A stretch of 49,295 nucleotides of DNA from an uncultured Collinsella sp. Lineage in GTDB: Bacteria > Actinomycetota > Coriobacteriia > Coriobacteriales > Coriobacteriaceae. Made by a program: the position numbers and the translations under genes. Numbering within the stretch: the first letter of the stretch is position 1; every line of letters starts with the position of its first letter. The notes under the pieces were generated by a model that saw only the letters and a program-made list of their open reading frames with translations, did no database searches and had not been told where the DNA came from. The DNA is taken from assembly GCA_900541015.1 (NCBI GenBank), contig UQIB01000021.1, positions 1 to 49,295 on the forward strand, read 5' to 3'. This document shows, piece by piece, positions 1-7,121 of this stretch.

Positions 1-1
1 G

Positions 2-145
2 CTCGTCCCCGGCACCGCATTTTTGACCGATGTCAACGGAAAGAGCAACGCAGTCAGATTCAATTTCTCGACCCCAGCGGACGATAAAATTGTCGAGGGC
101 ATGAAGATCCTCGGCAGGGTGCTCAAAGAAATGAGAGGAGAATAA
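2..145 (+). CDS. C-terminal fragment of a PLP-dependent aminotransferase
   Basis: An open frame enters from the left edge and ends at TAA (143-145), giving about 47 residues. The fragment carries VPGTAF followed by RFNFSTP and a helix ending GRVLKEM. That is the usual C-terminus of fold-type I aminotransferases of the MocR/2-aminoadipate type, where the Arg of the RxNFS segment binds the substrate carboxylate. The stop is 5 bases before the trpS start, so the two were probably co-transcribed. It uses two AGA codons in this short stretch, like the trpS behind it and unlike genes after 1 kb. The substrate cannot be told from the tail. Confidence 0.6.
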   Translation, partial: LVPGTAFLTDVNGKSNAVRFNFSTPADDKIVEGMKILGRVLKEMRGE

Positions 146-150
146 CATAT

Positions 151-975
151 ATGGAAAATCAGACTCCCGAACGCCGCCAGCGCGTTCTCAGCGCAATCCA
201 GCCGACTGCGATTCCGACCCTCGGCAACTATCTCGGTGCTCTGCGCAACTGGAAAGCGATGAGCGACGACTATGACTGCGTCTACGCCGTTGCCGACCTG
301 CACGCGATAACCGTCAGACAGGATCCCGCGACTCTCAGACGCCAGACCATGGAGGCTTTTGCGCTCCTGCTCTCGATAGGACTCGACCCGGATAAGAACG
401 TCGTGTTCGTCCAGAGCCATGTCAACACCCACGCCCAGCTCGCGTGGATTCTCGACTGCTACACCCAGTTCGGCGAGGCCTCGAGAATGACCCAGTTCAA
501 AGACAAATCCCAGAAGCACGCGGACAATGTCAATGTCGGCCTCTTCGCCTATCCCGTGCTCATGGCTGCGGATATTCTGCTCTATCAGGCAAACTATGTG
601 CCCATCGGCGAGGATCAGAAGCAGCATCTTGAGATAACCCGCAACATAGCCGAGCGCTTCAATGGAATATACGGCAACACATTCACCATTCCCGAGCCGT
701 TTATAGGCAAGGTCGGCGCGAGAATAATGTCGCTGCAGAATCCGAATCAGAAGATGTCGAAATCCGACCCGAACCCGAAGGCATCCGTCTCCATTCTCGA
801 CGAGCCCTCGGTTATTATGAAGAAGTTCAAGAGCGCGGTCACGGACTCCGAAGCCGTTGTCAGATACGGCGAGGGCAAGGACGGCATCAACAACCTGCTG
901 ACCATCTACTCGGTGGTAACCGGCAAGAGCATTGCCGAAGCAGAGGCAGAGTTCGCCGGCAAGGGCTATGGCGAC
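151..975 (+). CDS. trpS: tryptophanyl-tRNA synthetase, 3' end missing
   Basis: Class I aminoacyl-tRNA synthetase that charges tRNA-Trp. The HIGH-like signature is PTLGNYLG near residue 26 and the KMSKS loop is intact (QKMSKSDPNP, near residue 208). The Rossmann core and the start of the anticodon-binding region are present, up to GKGYGDF near residue 274. Homology then stops, whereas TrpRS is normally about 330 residues, so some 55 C-terminal residues are missing. The frame itself stays open to 1404 but those residues are reverse-strand alpha-glucosidase and do not resemble TrpRS. Codon use differs from the rest of the window: 7 ATA and 5 AGA codons in about 275. A purine-rich GAGAGGAGAA precedes the ATG. 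Truncated by the junction near 975, so not functional as drawn. Confidence 0.85.
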
Positions 976-985
976 TTCGCACCCG
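970..985. other. chimeric junction between two truncated genes
   Basis: On the plus strand TrpRS homology ends at the codons for GDF just before 975. On the minus strand GH13 homology ends after LWLRRKLRG just above 980. Both genes lose their 3' ends at the same point and face each other with no stop codon and no intergenic DNA between them. Codon usage changes at the same place. There is no transposase, attachment site or repeat visible at the break. Confidence 0.75.
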
Positions 986-2475
986 CGCAGCTTGCGCCGC
1001 AGCCAGAGGGCGTCACGATAGAGCGCAAGCATCGATGTCGGATCCACTTCTTCCCTATCGGCAGCATAATCGGAAAACCATGCAGGCTGCGGCAGATGGG
1101 GCGCCGCATCGGCATCTGCCGGCGAAAACCCAAACGATCCGCCATGCGCGGGATCGTCCGCCGCCACCCACGGCAGGGGCACACGACAGCCGTCGCGCCC
1201 CTTCTCACGCTTCGGTCCGTGCGTATTGGTCGCAGTAGGGTCTTCGAGTGCAGCCCACGGGATATCAGCCACCTCAAAAAGGCCGAGCTCCTCACCCTGA
1301 TACACGTATGCCGAGCCCGGAAGCGCCAGCTCAAGCAAAAGGGCCGCCCGCGCGCGGCGCTCGCCGAGTTCGCGGTCCTCGTCATAAGACAACCCGTCGC
1401 GTAAGAGCCAGTCGAGCGCAATCTGGTGGTAGCGCGTCGCCTTGATTTGCGGCAGGGCATAGCGTGTCGCCACGCGCGGCACGTCGTGGTTGGAGAGTAC
1501 CCAGGTCGAGGCGGAATCGGATTCGACGGCTGCCTTCAAGCCCTTCTCGATTGCAGTGTGCATGTCATCATAGGTCCAAGTGGCCTTGGCAAACTCAAAG
1601 TTGAATGTCTGGCCAAGCTCGCTGGGACGCGCGTAGAGATACTGGCGCTCGGGCAGCACCCACGCCTCGGCAACGGCACTGCGCGGCGGATTATAGCGGT
1701 CGAACACGCGGCGCCACTCGCGATAGATCTCGTGGACCTCATTGCGGTCCCACAGCGGATGGGTGCCGTCGTCAACCATGTCATCGCCCTCGGCGAGATG
1801 CCACCGGTCGAGGTCATCGCGGTCGAGATCCTTGGCGAGACCCTGCGCCACATCAATGCGAAAGCCGTCGACGCCTCGATCGCTCCAAAACGCCAGGACG
1901 TCGCAAAAGAGCGCGTGAACCTCAGGGCATGACCAGTCAAAGTCCGGCTGCTCGGGCGTAAACATGTGCAGATACCACTGACCGTCCGCAACACGCGTCC
2001 ATGCGGGGCCGCCAAAGTTGGCATTCCAATTGGTGGGAGGCAGCTCGCCATGCTCGCCGCGACCATCGCGGAAGATATAACGGGCGCGCTCGGGCGATCC
2101 GGGGCCGGCGGCAAGAGCGGCTTTGAACCAGGGGTGCTGGCTGGATGAATGGTTGGGCACGATGTCGACGATGACCTTGATGCCGCGCGCGTGAGCCGCA
2201 GCGATCATGTCATCGAAGTCGTCAAGCGAGCCGAGACGTGGATCGACATCGCAGTAGTCCGCCACATCATAGCCACCATCGACAAGAGGCGATGGGTAAA
2301 ACGGGCTCAGCCAGATGGCCTCGATACCCAGCCGCTCAAGATAGTCCATCTGCTGGGTAATGCCCGCGATATCGCCCAGACCCGAACCAGTCGAATCCTT
2401 AAACGAGCGCGGGTAGATCTGATAGATCGCGGCATCGGACATCCATGAGCGCGAAGAAGACTTTTCTGTAACCAT
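976..2475 (-). CDS. GH13 alpha-glucosidase / oligo-1,6-glucosidase, 3' end missing
   Basis: Cytoplasmic (no signal peptide) exo-glucosidase expected to cleave malto- or isomalto-oligosaccharides. The GH13 regions are in order: DIVPNH (region I, near residue 110), GFRIDVAQG with the nucleophile Asp, AEAWV with the acid/base Glu, and SNHDVPR (region IV). N-terminal MSDAAIYQIYPRSF and the GDIAGI stretch are typical of the oligo-1,6-glucosidase subfamily. Start ATG 2473-2475 follows GGGAGG at a good distance. About 500 residues match, against 540-560 for the family, so most of the C-terminal beta domain is lost at the junction near 976. The frame continues open through the antisense of trpS to the window edge, but that extension has no GH13 character. 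No transporter or regulator gene is adjacent. Confidence 0.85.
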
Positions 2476-2572
2476 GGGGCGTGCCTCCCTTGCAACGAGG
2501 TTTTGTGAGATGCCCACGATGATACGCCCAAAGCAGATATTCGCGGCAAACAACGCCACAGCCACGCCCCAA

Positions 2573-2595
2573 AACGCTCGCTCCCTCTCGGGTTC
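2573..2595. repeat. 23-bp direct repeat, copy 1
   Basis: A 23-base stretch beginning AACGCTCGCTCC and ending CTCGGGTTC is repeated exactly at 2918-2940. After it the sequences diverge (AAGCCTCC here, GAGCCCAG there). The end resembles a T-arm (GGGTTC). It lies upstream of the GH13 gene in gene-free DNA. Confidence 0.7.
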
Positions 2596-2663
2596 AAGCC
2601 TCCTGGGACGAATCGACCGATTAGTGAAAAGAACGGAAGACCCACTTTCCCGGCCACGACAGC

Positions 2664-2767
2664 GAGCGGGCTCCGGGTGCCCCAGGTTGCCGCGAAAAAG
2701 GAGGGAAGCGTACTTTATGTACGCGACCGACGATTGAGGGGCAAGACGGGGCGTCCGGGGCCCGCGC
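2664..2767. repeat. long structured palindrome, family 1, copy A
   Basis: Imperfect inverted repeat of about 104 bp. The apex is GCGTAC-TTTAT-GTACGC. On either side are unpaired segments GAAAAAGGAGGGAA and GACCGACGATTGAG, then paired arms carrying CAGGTTGCC on the left and GGGGCAAGA on the right, then outer GC-rich arms. The same fixed segments recur in the palindromes at 21287-21384 and 22435-22540, whose stems have other sequences. It lies in the gene-free stretch upstream of the alpha-glucosidase gene. Confidence 0.75.
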
Positions 2768-2782
2768 AGCGTCAACAAAAAA

Positions 2783-2802
2783 CGCGGTTCGTTAGAACCG
2801 CG
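2783..2802 (-). terminator. rho-independent terminator
   Basis: Perfect 8-bp stem CGCGGTTC / GAACCGCG with a GTTA loop. It is followed on the minus strand by TTTTTT. It stands just past the second copy of the tRNA-Gly 3' end, so it would be a second stop for the tRNA-Gly transcript or the original terminator displaced by an insertion. Confidence 0.8.
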
Positions 2803-2810
2803 TAAGATAG

Positions 2811-2829
2811 TTGGAGCGGACAACGGGGC
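2811..2829 (-). repeat. second copy of the tRNA-Gly 3' end
   Basis: These 19 bases are identical to 2998-3016. They cover CCA, the discriminator, the 3' acceptor strand and part of the T stem of tRNA-Gly. No tRNA body is attached. The copies are 187 bases apart, and each is followed on the minus strand by its own terminator. This is the arrangement seen when an element integrates at a tRNA 3' end, although no integrase gene is here. Confidence 0.7.
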
Positions 2830-2946
2830 GTCTGCGTATCCGCTTCACGGATCCGCACCGGCTTCGGCCGCCTGCCGGCGACCTCGCCAGCTCGCTACAA
2901 ACGCTCCGCGTTTGCTTAACGCTCGCTCCCTCTCGGGTTCGAGCCC
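2830..2946. other. hairpin-rich GC segment between the tRNA-end copies
   Basis: The segment is a row of small inverted repeats with no reading frame of note: CGGATCC around 2846-2862, CCGGC-TTCGG, CGCC-TGCC-GGCG, AAACG-CTCCG-CGTTT (2899-2913), then the 23-bp repeat copy 2 at 2918-2940. No gene is visible. It looks like a small non-coding repeat element inserted next to the tRNA gene. Confidence 0.5.
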
Positions 2947-2960
2947 AGGCGATGGGTACG

Positions 2961-2990
2961 AAAAAGCCCGGCTACCGTAGTAGTCGGGCT
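2961..2990 (-). terminator. tRNA-Gly terminator
   Basis: A 10-bp stem (AGCCCGGCTA with TAGTCGGGCT, one G-T pair) encloses a 6-base loop. The minus strand then runs into TTTTT at 2961-2965. It lies 8 bases past the encoded CCA of tRNA-Gly. Confidence 0.85.
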
Positions 2991-2998
2991 GTTGTGCT

Positions 2999-3074
2999 TG
3001 GAGCGGACAACGGGGCTCGAACCCGCGACCCCAACCTTGGCAAGGTTGTGCTCTACCAACTGAGCCATGTCCGC
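2999..3074 (-). tRNA. tRNA-Gly (GCC)
   Basis: The minus strand folds as a tRNA: acceptor GCGGACA / TGTCCGC, D arm GCTC with loop AGTTGGTA, anticodon stem CAACC / GGTTG with loop TTGCCAA (anticodon GCC), and T loop TTCGAGC. The CCA is encoded at 2999-3001. The mature part is 73 bases plus CCA. It reads GGC and GGT glycine codons. Confidence 0.95.
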
Positions 3075-3086
3075 TTGCGGGTTATT

Positions 3087-3115
3087 AATTTACGCGAGTT
3101 GTCCAAAAGACGCAA
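3087..3115 (-). promoter_or_regulatory. promoter of tRNA-Gly
   Basis: Minus-strand -35 TTGCGT (3110-3115) and -10 TAAATT (3087-3092) are separated by 17 bases. The -10 is 13 bases before the tRNA 5' end. Directly upstream is TTTTTTGAAAAAAGT, an A/T block like an UP element, which recurs before tRNA-Leu. Confidence 0.65.
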
Positions 3116-3179
3116 GTACTTTTTTCAAAAAACTTGTCTGCCGCATGTTCTTAGTAGCTAAACGCGCTAAAGCGATTGG

Positions 3180-3926
3180 CTAGGCACACGATTCCAGCGC
3201 TCCGCTAAACAGCTTCACCATCTGCACGCGCGTGCCGGCGCCGTCCGTACGACGAGCAACCTCCACGTTATCGACGAGCATACGCATAAGCTTGATGCCA
3301 CGGCCGCGCTCCTCGGATGCGACCGGCTCGCTCGTTTCATCGATAGAATAGCCGGCACCTCGATCAAGCACCTCAACCACAACGCGATCGCCATAGGCCT
3401 GAACCGTCAGGACGCACCCGATACCGCCCGCATGGTCATAGGCATTACCCAGCGCCTCCCCCGACGCCAATGCGACATCGTAGCGCTCGTCACGGCGCAA
3501 CGGAAGCGATTCAAGGAGTTCGGCGATGCGATGTCGGTAGTATGGAAGATTCTCGATACCCTGACGGACCTCGACGCTCTTACTCCAGCGAGGCAGCTCC
3601 CCCACCGGAATGGCGGGAATAGACTCCCGTGCCGGCCCCGCGACATGAAGGATATCGACAAGACGAGCAATCTCCAAAAAGCGAACAACTTCACCCGATG
3701 CATTGACGAGCGAAAGCAGGCCTTCTCGCCTCATGAGCTCACGAGCGCGCGTAAGCAGGAATGCCAAGCCCGTCGAATCGATAAAGCTAACAGCCTGACA
3801 GTTGATGACGACACGACGCACGCCGCGGCCAATCAAAGCATCCAACCGCCGACGCAGCGCAGGCACCGTGGCGATGTCGATATCGCCTGGTGGCGTCAAA
3901 ACCGCTATGTCATTCCACTCATTCAT
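3180..3926 (-). CDS. STAS domain-HATPase fusion (anti-sigma antagonist plus anti-sigma kinase)
   Basis: A 248-residue partner-switching protein. Residues ~1-105 are a STAS domain with the phosphorylatable Ser in FIDSTGLAFL. Residues ~120-245 are a GHKL/RsbW-type ATPase with N box EALGNAYDHA, G1 box DRGAG and G2 box ERGRGIKLM. In Bacillus the antagonist (RsbV/SpoIIAA) and the kinase (RsbW/SpoIIAB) are separate proteins; here they are one chain, so the kinase could phosphorylate its own STAS domain. The neighbour upstream is a PP2C phosphatase of the RsbU type that would reverse this. Start: ATG at 3924-3926 gives a normal STAS N-terminus; ATG 3960-3962 and TTG 3972-3974 are in-frame alternatives. 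No sigma factor gene is nearby, so the output is unknown. Confidence 0.8.
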   Translation of the reverse strand: MNEWNDIAVLTPPGDIDIATVPALRRRLDALIGRGVRRVVINCQAVSFIDSTGLAFLLTRARELMRREGLLSLVNASGEVVRFLEIARLVDILHVAGPARESIPAIPVGELPRWSKSVEVRQGIENLPYYRHRIAELLESLPLRRDERYDVALASGEALGNAYDHAGGIGCVLTVQAYGDRVVVEVLDRGAGYSIDETSEPVASEERGRGIKLMRMLVDNVEVARRTDGAGTRVQMVKLFSGALESCA

Positions 3927-4003
3927 ACGACCATGGTTCCCAAAAAAGCCCACTCGATGCATTCGTTTCCCCAACCGTGCGGATTCAGCCCGCCCAGCGT
4001 CGT

Positions 4004-6349
4004 CTATGAACGACCCCGCAAAAACTCAAGGGACACCAATGCAATGTCATCGTCCAGCGCCGATTCGGTAAATCGGTCGAGCTCGCCCAAGACCTTGCCG
4101 CAGATTCCCGATACGCCCTCACCCGAGACAGAGAGCAGAAGGTCACGAAGGCGCTGCTCGCCAAAGAACGCTCCGGTGCGGTCGCGGGCCTCAATCGTTC
4201 CATCCGTATACATGAAGAGCATGTCGCCAGGAGCGAACGTAAACACGCCTGTCTCGTACACCATGCTCTCAAAGGCACCGATTACACCCGATTGACATCC
4301 AAGTAGCTCGACCTCTCCCCCACGTGCCTCGCCGCCACCCAGCGGCATCGACTCTGGCCTAATGACCATGGTCGGAGGATGGCCCGCCGAACAATACGTT
4401 GCGCGTCCGGCCTTAAGGTCAATCTTGGCGATAAAGGCCGTCACGAACGTCTCGACCCTCGAAAAGCCCATGAGCATGCTGTTAAGGGAGCGTGCCATGC
4501 GGGCCGGTCCAGCGCCCTCCCAAGCATATGCCGTCAGGGCCGTCTTGACGAGCGCGGACATCGATGCGGCCTCAATACCTTTGCCAGACACATCACCCAG
4601 AATCATGACGGCGCAGTCGTCGGGAAGACGGATGAGCGTATAGAAATCGCCGCCGACCAACGCCGAGTTCGTGGCCGACAGGTACACCGAATCGGTTGCG
4701 ATACCCGGAACATCCCCCAGGGAATTTCTCATGCCAATCTGAAGGGTCTGAGCGATATGGCGCTCCTCGCGCTTTTGAGATTCGCCTTCGTAGATCAGTT
4801 CAAAGTCATGCGCCAAGTGCACCAAGTAGTCATATTCAAGGTCATCAATCGGCTCTTGGCTACCATCACGAAGCAGCAGCGCGCGCGTCGTCGGGCTCTT
4901 CGCAACAGAAGCAGGAACAATCGCGTCGTTACTGTGCTTGCCATCACCCTCAGAGCGCGGGCGCCCCGCCTCGATGCCGGAGTCGACGTAGAGACCTTGA
5001 CAAGGCAGACCATGCGCCCTAAGCCAACCTCCCATAGGCATCGATTCGTCAACGCGAGTTATACGGACGTGTTTAAGGTCCTCGGCACTCGTACCGCCCA
5101 AAACAGATGCCTCAAAGCCATCAGGGCCAGCCCCCAGACGTGCCGCTGGCGCCGTCGTGGAAAAGAAAAGCTTCTCAGGGTCGTCCGGCAAGGCAACGCG
5201 ACTGCCGCCTTCAAAATCTATGACGTAGGAATCCAGACTGGCATCATACTCAACAGGGCAAAAATGGCAGTTAAGCATATTGCAAATCTCGGACGATACC
5301 GCCTGGGTGGCCGCGGCGGAATCGTCTAGAAAGGTAAACAACTCATCACGCAAGACATTGAGCGAGCGGCCTAGCTCGGCCGTGCGACGGGAGCGAAGGC
5401 TCGATGCCATGCCGACCAGCTGGATAGACAGGTAATCGCAAATGACCTCGAGTACATTAACGTCATAGGCGAGCGGAGCCTGGGGGCGTTTCCAACCAAC
5501 TTCCAGCACGCCAAGGATCTGCGTACCGTAAAAAACGGGAAGACAGATCTCGCTGCGGTACGGAGGCATATCCTGCATGCGCAACAGGTGCTTAGAACGA
5601 TTGTCCAGGTCCATGAACATACCGGAGGCGGCCTTATCACCCTCAAGGTCCTGTTGAATCGACAAGCGACAGGCACGCGACTCACGAAGAACATACGTCG
5701 GAATGCCAGCGCCATACGGCAAAAACTCAGGCAGGTAGCTGTCGTACAGCTCCTTGGAAACACCGCGAAGTTTAAAACCGCCGCTCTCAGAAAAATAGAT
5801 AGCGGCACCCGAAGCATCGAGCGTTCCTACAAGCTGGTTCAAAACGGTATCAAGTAGGCTGGGCAGCTCATCGGAGCCCACGGTACTCATAATGACCGAG
5901 AGCGTGCCAGAGAGGCGCTTGTTCGCCACTCTAAGCTCCGAAAGCGCACGCTTGAGCTGACGGTCGTGCGAATACTGTTCTTCGATGCTATGGAGCGCCA
6001 CCAGGACACGTGGCGCGCGGCGCCCAAAGATACGTGGAGGCGTTACGGAGCCCGCACGAACCAAGACGGGGATAAAGGAGCCGTCACTCAGCTTGAGCAT
6101 CAGTTCGTTCTCGGAGCCATCAGTTTCAAATGGCAGACGATGTTCCGTCGCACGTTCAAAAGCGGATGAGTACAGGACGTCTTTAACATCTCCACCGATG
6201 ACGTCGGCGCGTTCCTCGCACATCAAACCAAGTAAGCGATTATTCACATGCAGAATGGTTCCGTCGAGCTCACAGATGATGACAGCATCGCTCGTGATCT
6301 CGACTAGTTGGGCAACGTCTGCCCACTCGTTGCGTTCAAGCGTTTCCAT
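4004..6349 (-). CDS. PAS/GAF-regulated PP2C-type serine phosphatase (RsbU/SpoIIE-like)
   Basis: A 781-residue signalling phosphatase with no membrane segment. Order: PAS domain (~10-110; ELDGTILHVNN), short coiled segment, GAF domain (~155-310; ending EICLPVFYGTQILGVLEVGW), a second sensor-like region with several Cys (NMLNCHFCP), and a SpoIIE PP2C domain (~530-780). The metal-binding signatures are GGDFY, GDVSGKG and DDIALVSL. Its expected role is to dephosphorylate the STAS protein encoded 77 bases downstream on the same strand, completing a partner switch that responds to a small molecule or redox signal bound by PAS/GAF. Start ATG 6347-6349 follows GGTGGGG; an in-frame GTG 12 bases upstream is possible. 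Confidence 0.85.
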   Translation of the reverse strand: METLERNEWADVAQLVEITSDAVIICELDGTILHVNNRLLGLMCEERADVIGGDVKDVLYSSAFERATEHRLPFETDGSENELMLKLSDGSFIPVLVRAGSVTPPRIFGRRAPRVLVALHSIEEQYSHDRQLKRALSELRVANKRLSGTLSVIMSTVGSDELPSLLDTVLNQLVGTLDASGAAIYFSESGGFKLRGVSKELYDSYLPEFLPYGAGIPTYVLRESRACRLSIQQDLEGDKAASGMFMDLDNRSKHLLRMQDMPPYRSEICLPVFYGTQILGVLEVGWKRPQAPLAYDVNVLEVICDYLSIQLVGMASSLRSRRTAELGRSLNVLRDELFTFLDDSAAATQAVSSEICNMLNCHFCPVEYDASLDSYVIDFEGGSRVALPDDPEKLFFSTTAPAARLGAGPDGFEASVLGGTSAEDLKHVRITRVDESMPMGGWLRAHGLPCQGLYVDSGIEAGRPRSEGDGKHSNDAIVPASVAKSPTTRALLLRDGSQEPIDDLEYDYLVHLAHDFELIYEGESQKREERHIAQTLQIGMRNSLGDVPGIATDSVYLSATNSALVGGDFYTLIRLPDDCAVMILGDVSGKGIEAASMSALVKTALTAYAWEGAGPARMARSLNSMLMGFSRVETFVTAFIAKIDLKAGRATYCSAGHPPTMVIRPESMPLGGGEARGGEVELLGCQSGVIGAFESMVYETGVFTFAPGDMLFMYTDGTIEARDRTGAFFGEQRLRDLLLSVSGEGVSGICGKVLGELDRFTESALDDDIALVSLEFLRGRS

Positions 6350-6374
6350 CGTGGACCCCACCGTCTATCGGTAA

Positions 6375-6397
6375 CAAAAAAGCCTCCGAAGAGGCTT
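6375..6397 (-). terminator. tRNA-Leu terminator
   Basis: Stem AAGCCTC / GAGGCTT with a CGAA loop is followed on the minus strand by TTTTTT. It lies 12 bases past the encoded CCA of tRNA-Leu and ends just before the phosphatase gene. Confidence 0.85.
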
Positions 6398-6408
6398 CTC
6401 AAATGCGA

Positions 6409-6498
6409 TGGTGTCGGAGGCGGGACTTGAACCCGCATGACCAAAAAGCGGTCACTAGCACCTCAAGCTAGCGCGTCTGCCAATTCCGCCACTCCGAC
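6409..6498 (-). tRNA. tRNA-Leu (GAG)
   Basis: Class II tRNA of 87 bases plus encoded CCA (6409-6411). Acceptor GTCGGAG / CTCCGAC, anticodon stem CTAGC / GCTAG with loop TTGAGGT (anticodon GAG), a long variable arm TGACCGCTTTTTGGTCA, and T loop TTCAAGT. The discriminator is A. It reads CTC and CTT codons. Confidence 0.95.
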
Positions 6499-6555
6499 AT
6501 GCTATGTTGTTGATTCGCAGTTCGTTTTGTTGGACCCGCGCGTTCAACGAGGAAG

Positions 6556-6585
6556 ATAATAACCTATGATTCGAGAACTGTGCAA
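6556..6585 (-). promoter_or_regulatory. candidate promoter of tRNA-Leu
   Basis: Minus-strand -35 TTGCAC (6580-6585) and -10 TATTAT (6556-6561) lie 18 bases apart. TTTTTTGAAAAAAGT stands immediately upstream, the same A/T block that precedes the tRNA-Gly promoter. The predicted leader is about 50 bases, longer than for tRNA-Gly. Confidence 0.5.
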
Positions 6586-6642
6586 GCACTTTTTTCAAAA
6601 AAGTTTACGAATTTGTAAATGCGCAGGTAGATCCGTATGTCC

Positions 6643-6767
6643 GGGTCGGAATGGGGGCAACTTCCCAACGCGTCCTCGGGCATGCGGTACATTTTGATTC
6701 GCGCTTCGCGCTACAAAATGTACCGCCCCCTGCGGAATGCGTTGGGAAGTTGCCCCCATTCCGACCC
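6643..6767. repeat. long structured palindrome, family 2, copy A
   Basis: A 125-bp inverted repeat. The outer arms 6643-6671 and 6739-6767 pair perfectly over 29 bp. Then come 14 bases on each side (GTCCTCGGGCATGC on the left, GCCCCCTGCGGAAT on the right), then an 11-bp perfect stem GGTACATTTTG / CAAAATGTACC and a 17-base apex containing GCG-CTTCG-CGC. The segments GTCCTCG and TGCGGAAT recur at equivalent places in the palindrome at 6911-7121, although the stems there are different sequences. The element sits in gene-free DNA between the tRNA-Leu promoter and the end of the opp operon. Confidence 0.85.
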
Positions 6768-6827
6768 TGCGTTAACGCACTTCAAGCACAGTTCTCAAAC
6801 ATGTTCTGGGGCTGATTAGAATTTAGT

Positions 6828-6882
6828 GGCTCGGCTTTGCCGAGCCCTTATATAAAGAGGCCGGAGCTAAAGCTCCGGCCTC
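6828..6882 (-). terminator. tandem hairpins ending the opp operon
   Basis: First on the minus strand is a 12-bp perfect stem GAGGCCGGAGCT / AGCTCCGGCCTC (6857-6882) followed by TTTATATAA. A second hairpin, GGCTCGG / CCGAGCC (6828-6846), follows. They lie beyond the palindrome that abuts oppF and are the best candidate for the true transcription stop. Confidence 0.7.
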
Positions 6883-6910
6883 ACTCAATTTCTTATTAGA
6901 AAAAGTGAGC

Positions 6911-7121
6911 GATCAAGGAATCGCACCCCCCTGCAGTGGTAACACAGGACCCGTGCTGGACTTAGTTTTCAGAACATTCCGCAGACCAGGAAACCCCCTT
7001 ATCCGCAGCTCCGAAGGAGCAGGATAAGGGGGTTTCCATGGTCGAGGACGTTCTGAAAACTAAGTCCAGCACGGGCCCGGACAGACAACCGACTACAGGT
7101 CGATGTGCGATTCCTTGATCG
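6911..7121. repeat. long structured palindrome, family 2, copy B, overlapping the oppF 3' end
   Basis: Three nested paired arms, coordinates good to about one base. Outer: 6911-6927 with 7105-7121, 17 bp, the right side being the last codons of oppF. Middle: ~6951-6975 with ~7050-7075, about 26 bp beginning CCCGTGCTGG. Inner: GGAAACCCCCTTATCC (6989-7004) with 7022-7037, 16 bp. The 17-base apex carries CTCC-GAAG-GAG. Between middle and inner arms, read on the minus strand, are GTCCTCG on one side and TGCGGAAT on the other, as in the palindrome at 6643-6767. Confidence 0.85.

Noticed and set aside
1..975. GH13 frame staying open on the minus strand to the left window edge
   Set aside because: The extension is the antisense of trpS and the aminotransferase tail; the lack of stops comes from GC-rich codon bias, not homology.
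976..1404. TrpS frame running to 1404 as a 417-residue protein
   Set aside because: Residues after GDF are antisense of the GH13 gene, rich in Arg and unlike any TrpRS; the family length is about 330.
6643..6767. Palindrome read as an ordinary transcription terminator
   Set aside because: Far too long (125 bp), no T run on either side, and its internal loop sequence is shared with another element; separate normal terminators lie nearby.
2476..7092. CRISPR array in the repeat-rich stretch
   Set aside because: Repeats are palindromic, irregularly spaced and few; there are no uniform spacers and no cas genes.
6911..7121. Transposon with terminal inverted repeats
   Set aside because: The inverted arms meet at a 17-base apex with nothing between them, no transposase and no target duplication.
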